From contig JADKEV010000003.1 in the NCBI GenBank assembly GCA_016717855.1, forward strand, positions 62,001 through 126,000: a stretch of 64,000 bases of DNA, read 5' to 3'. The DNA is from Betaproteobacteria bacterium (GTDB lineage Bacteria > Pseudomonadota > Gammaproteobacteria > Burkholderiales > Casimicrobiaceae). The first letter of the stretch is position 1, and each line of letters starts with the position of its first letter. A program made the translations under genes and the position numbers. Below are positions 63,420 to 64,000 of the stretch, in pieces. The notes under the pieces are model-generated. The model saw only the letters and a program-made list of their open reading frames with translations, was not told where the DNA came from and did no database searches.

Positions 63420-64000
63420 ATGGATGTCCGCGCAGCCGTGGCCTGGAAGGCCGGCGCCCCGCTGGTGATCGAAACCGTGCAGCTGGCCGGGCCCCGGGCG
63501 GGCGAGGTGCTGGTCGAGCTCAAGGCCACCGGCATCTGCCACACCGACGAGTTCACCCGCTCGGGCGCCGATCCCGAAGGCCTGTTCCCGGCGATCCTGG
63601 GCCACGAGGGTGCGGGCATCGTCGTCGACGTCGGCCCCGGCGTGACCAGCCTGAAGAAGGGCGACCACGTGATTCCGCTGTACACGCCCGAATGCCGGCA
63701 ATGCAAGTCCTGCCTGTCGCGCAAGACCAACCTGTGCACGGCGATACGCGCGACGCAGGGCAAGGGCGTGATGCCCGACGGCACCAGCCGCTTTTCCATC
63801 GGCGGCGAAACCGTCCATCACTACATGGGCTGCTCGACGTTCGCGAATTTCACGGTGCTGCCCGAAATCGCGCTGGCGAAGATCCGCGACGACGCGCCGT
63901 TCGACAAGGTCTGCTACATCGGATGCGGGGTGACGACGGGCATCGGCGCGGTGATCAACACCGCGAAGGTGGAGGCGGGGGCCAACGTCGTGATCTTCGG
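63420..64000 (+). CDS. adhC: S-(hydroxymethyl)glutathione dehydrogenase, class III ADH, partial
   Basis: The first 193 codons are present and the gene runs off the window. It starts MDVRAAVAWKAGAPLVIE after an AGGAG site. The catalytic zinc residues are in ATGICHTDEFTRSG and LGHEGAGIVVD; the structural zinc cysteines are in PECRQCKSC and TNLC. CGVTTGIGAVINTA precedes the Rossmann domain. It oxidises the glutathione adduct of formaldehyde and also reduces S-nitrosoglutathione. It is separate from the secreted-protein gene upstream. Confidence 0.95.
   Translation, partial: MDVRAAVAWKAGAPLVIETVQLAGPRAGEVLVELKATGICHTDEFTRSGADPEGLFPAILGHEGAGIVVDVGPGVTSLKKGDHVIPLYTPECRQCKSCLSRKTNLCTAIRATQGKGVMPDGTSRFSIGGETVHHYMGCSTFANFTVLPEIALAKIRDDAPFDKVCYIGCGVTTGIGAVINTAKVEAGANVVIF

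Overview
The window is 64 kb of very GC-rich DNA with dense, overlapping genes. It looks like a chromosomal contig from a proteobacterium, most likely a betaproteobacterium (Burkholderiales-like). Pointers are a Bug/TctC-type receptor, a class III alcohol dehydrogenase (AdhC), a glycolate-oxidase style GlcDEF set and the general gene style; no rRNA or tRNA gene was seen. The unusual content is a coenzyme F420 biosynthesis block with an F420-dependent glucose-6-phosphate dehydrogenase, which is uncommon in proteobacteria. It is surrounded by molybdenum hydroxylases, luciferase-like (LLM) oxidoreductases and hydantoinase-type hydrolases.

Layout. (1) 1-1253: weakly coding. (2) 1254-10118, minus strand: iclR, DUF917, hyuA, HapK-like, LLM, coxM, coxS, coxL and a MoaD-like sulfur carrier ending in Gly-Gly; the last five genes overlap by 4 bases each. 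Divergent from it, 10353-17022 carries a Tat-exported peptide-type ABC system, a second HapK-like gene and an SDR. (3) 17069-24352, minus strand: gntR, LLM, DUF1177, coxS, a molybdopterin subunit fused to a 4-hydroxybenzoyl-CoA-reductase-like FAD/[4Fe-4S] module (heavily frameshifted), and a carboxymuconolactone-decarboxylase-family gene. (4) 24563-44867, plus strand: polyamine-type ABC transporter, peptidase E, a third coxMSL set, FO synthase (cofG-cofH fusion), fgd, cofE, cofD, cofC, an old yellow enzyme, a TctC receptor and hyuA-hyuB. (5) 44937-47425, minus strand: EcsC-like, DUF1992, GNAT and EamA exporter genes. (6) 47607-55158: two glcD paralogues, GST, glcE, glcF, thioesterase, GNAT. 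(7) 55444-64000: cspA with leader and terminator, a secreted metzincin-like protein, a four-gene 2-oxoacid:acceptor oxidoreductase operon, a secreted beta-propeller protein and the start of adhC.

How the parts may work together (inference): each of the three modules pairs a ring-hydroxylating molybdoenzyme with hydrolases, and two of them also carry an LLM enzyme of the type that often uses F420H2. ABC or tripartite receptors would import the substrate. The central cof genes would make F420 and Fgd would reduce it. This suggests an F420-assisted island for catabolism of N-heterocyclic or amide-containing compounds; the substrate cannot be read from sequence.

Quality caution: at least 17 single-base frameshifts interrupt otherwise well-conserved genes, eight of them in one 1.7-kb stretch, and one 390-bp spacer is an extreme G/C low-complexity tract. 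None of the restored frames I followed contains a stop codon, so consensus errors are likelier than gene decay for most of them.
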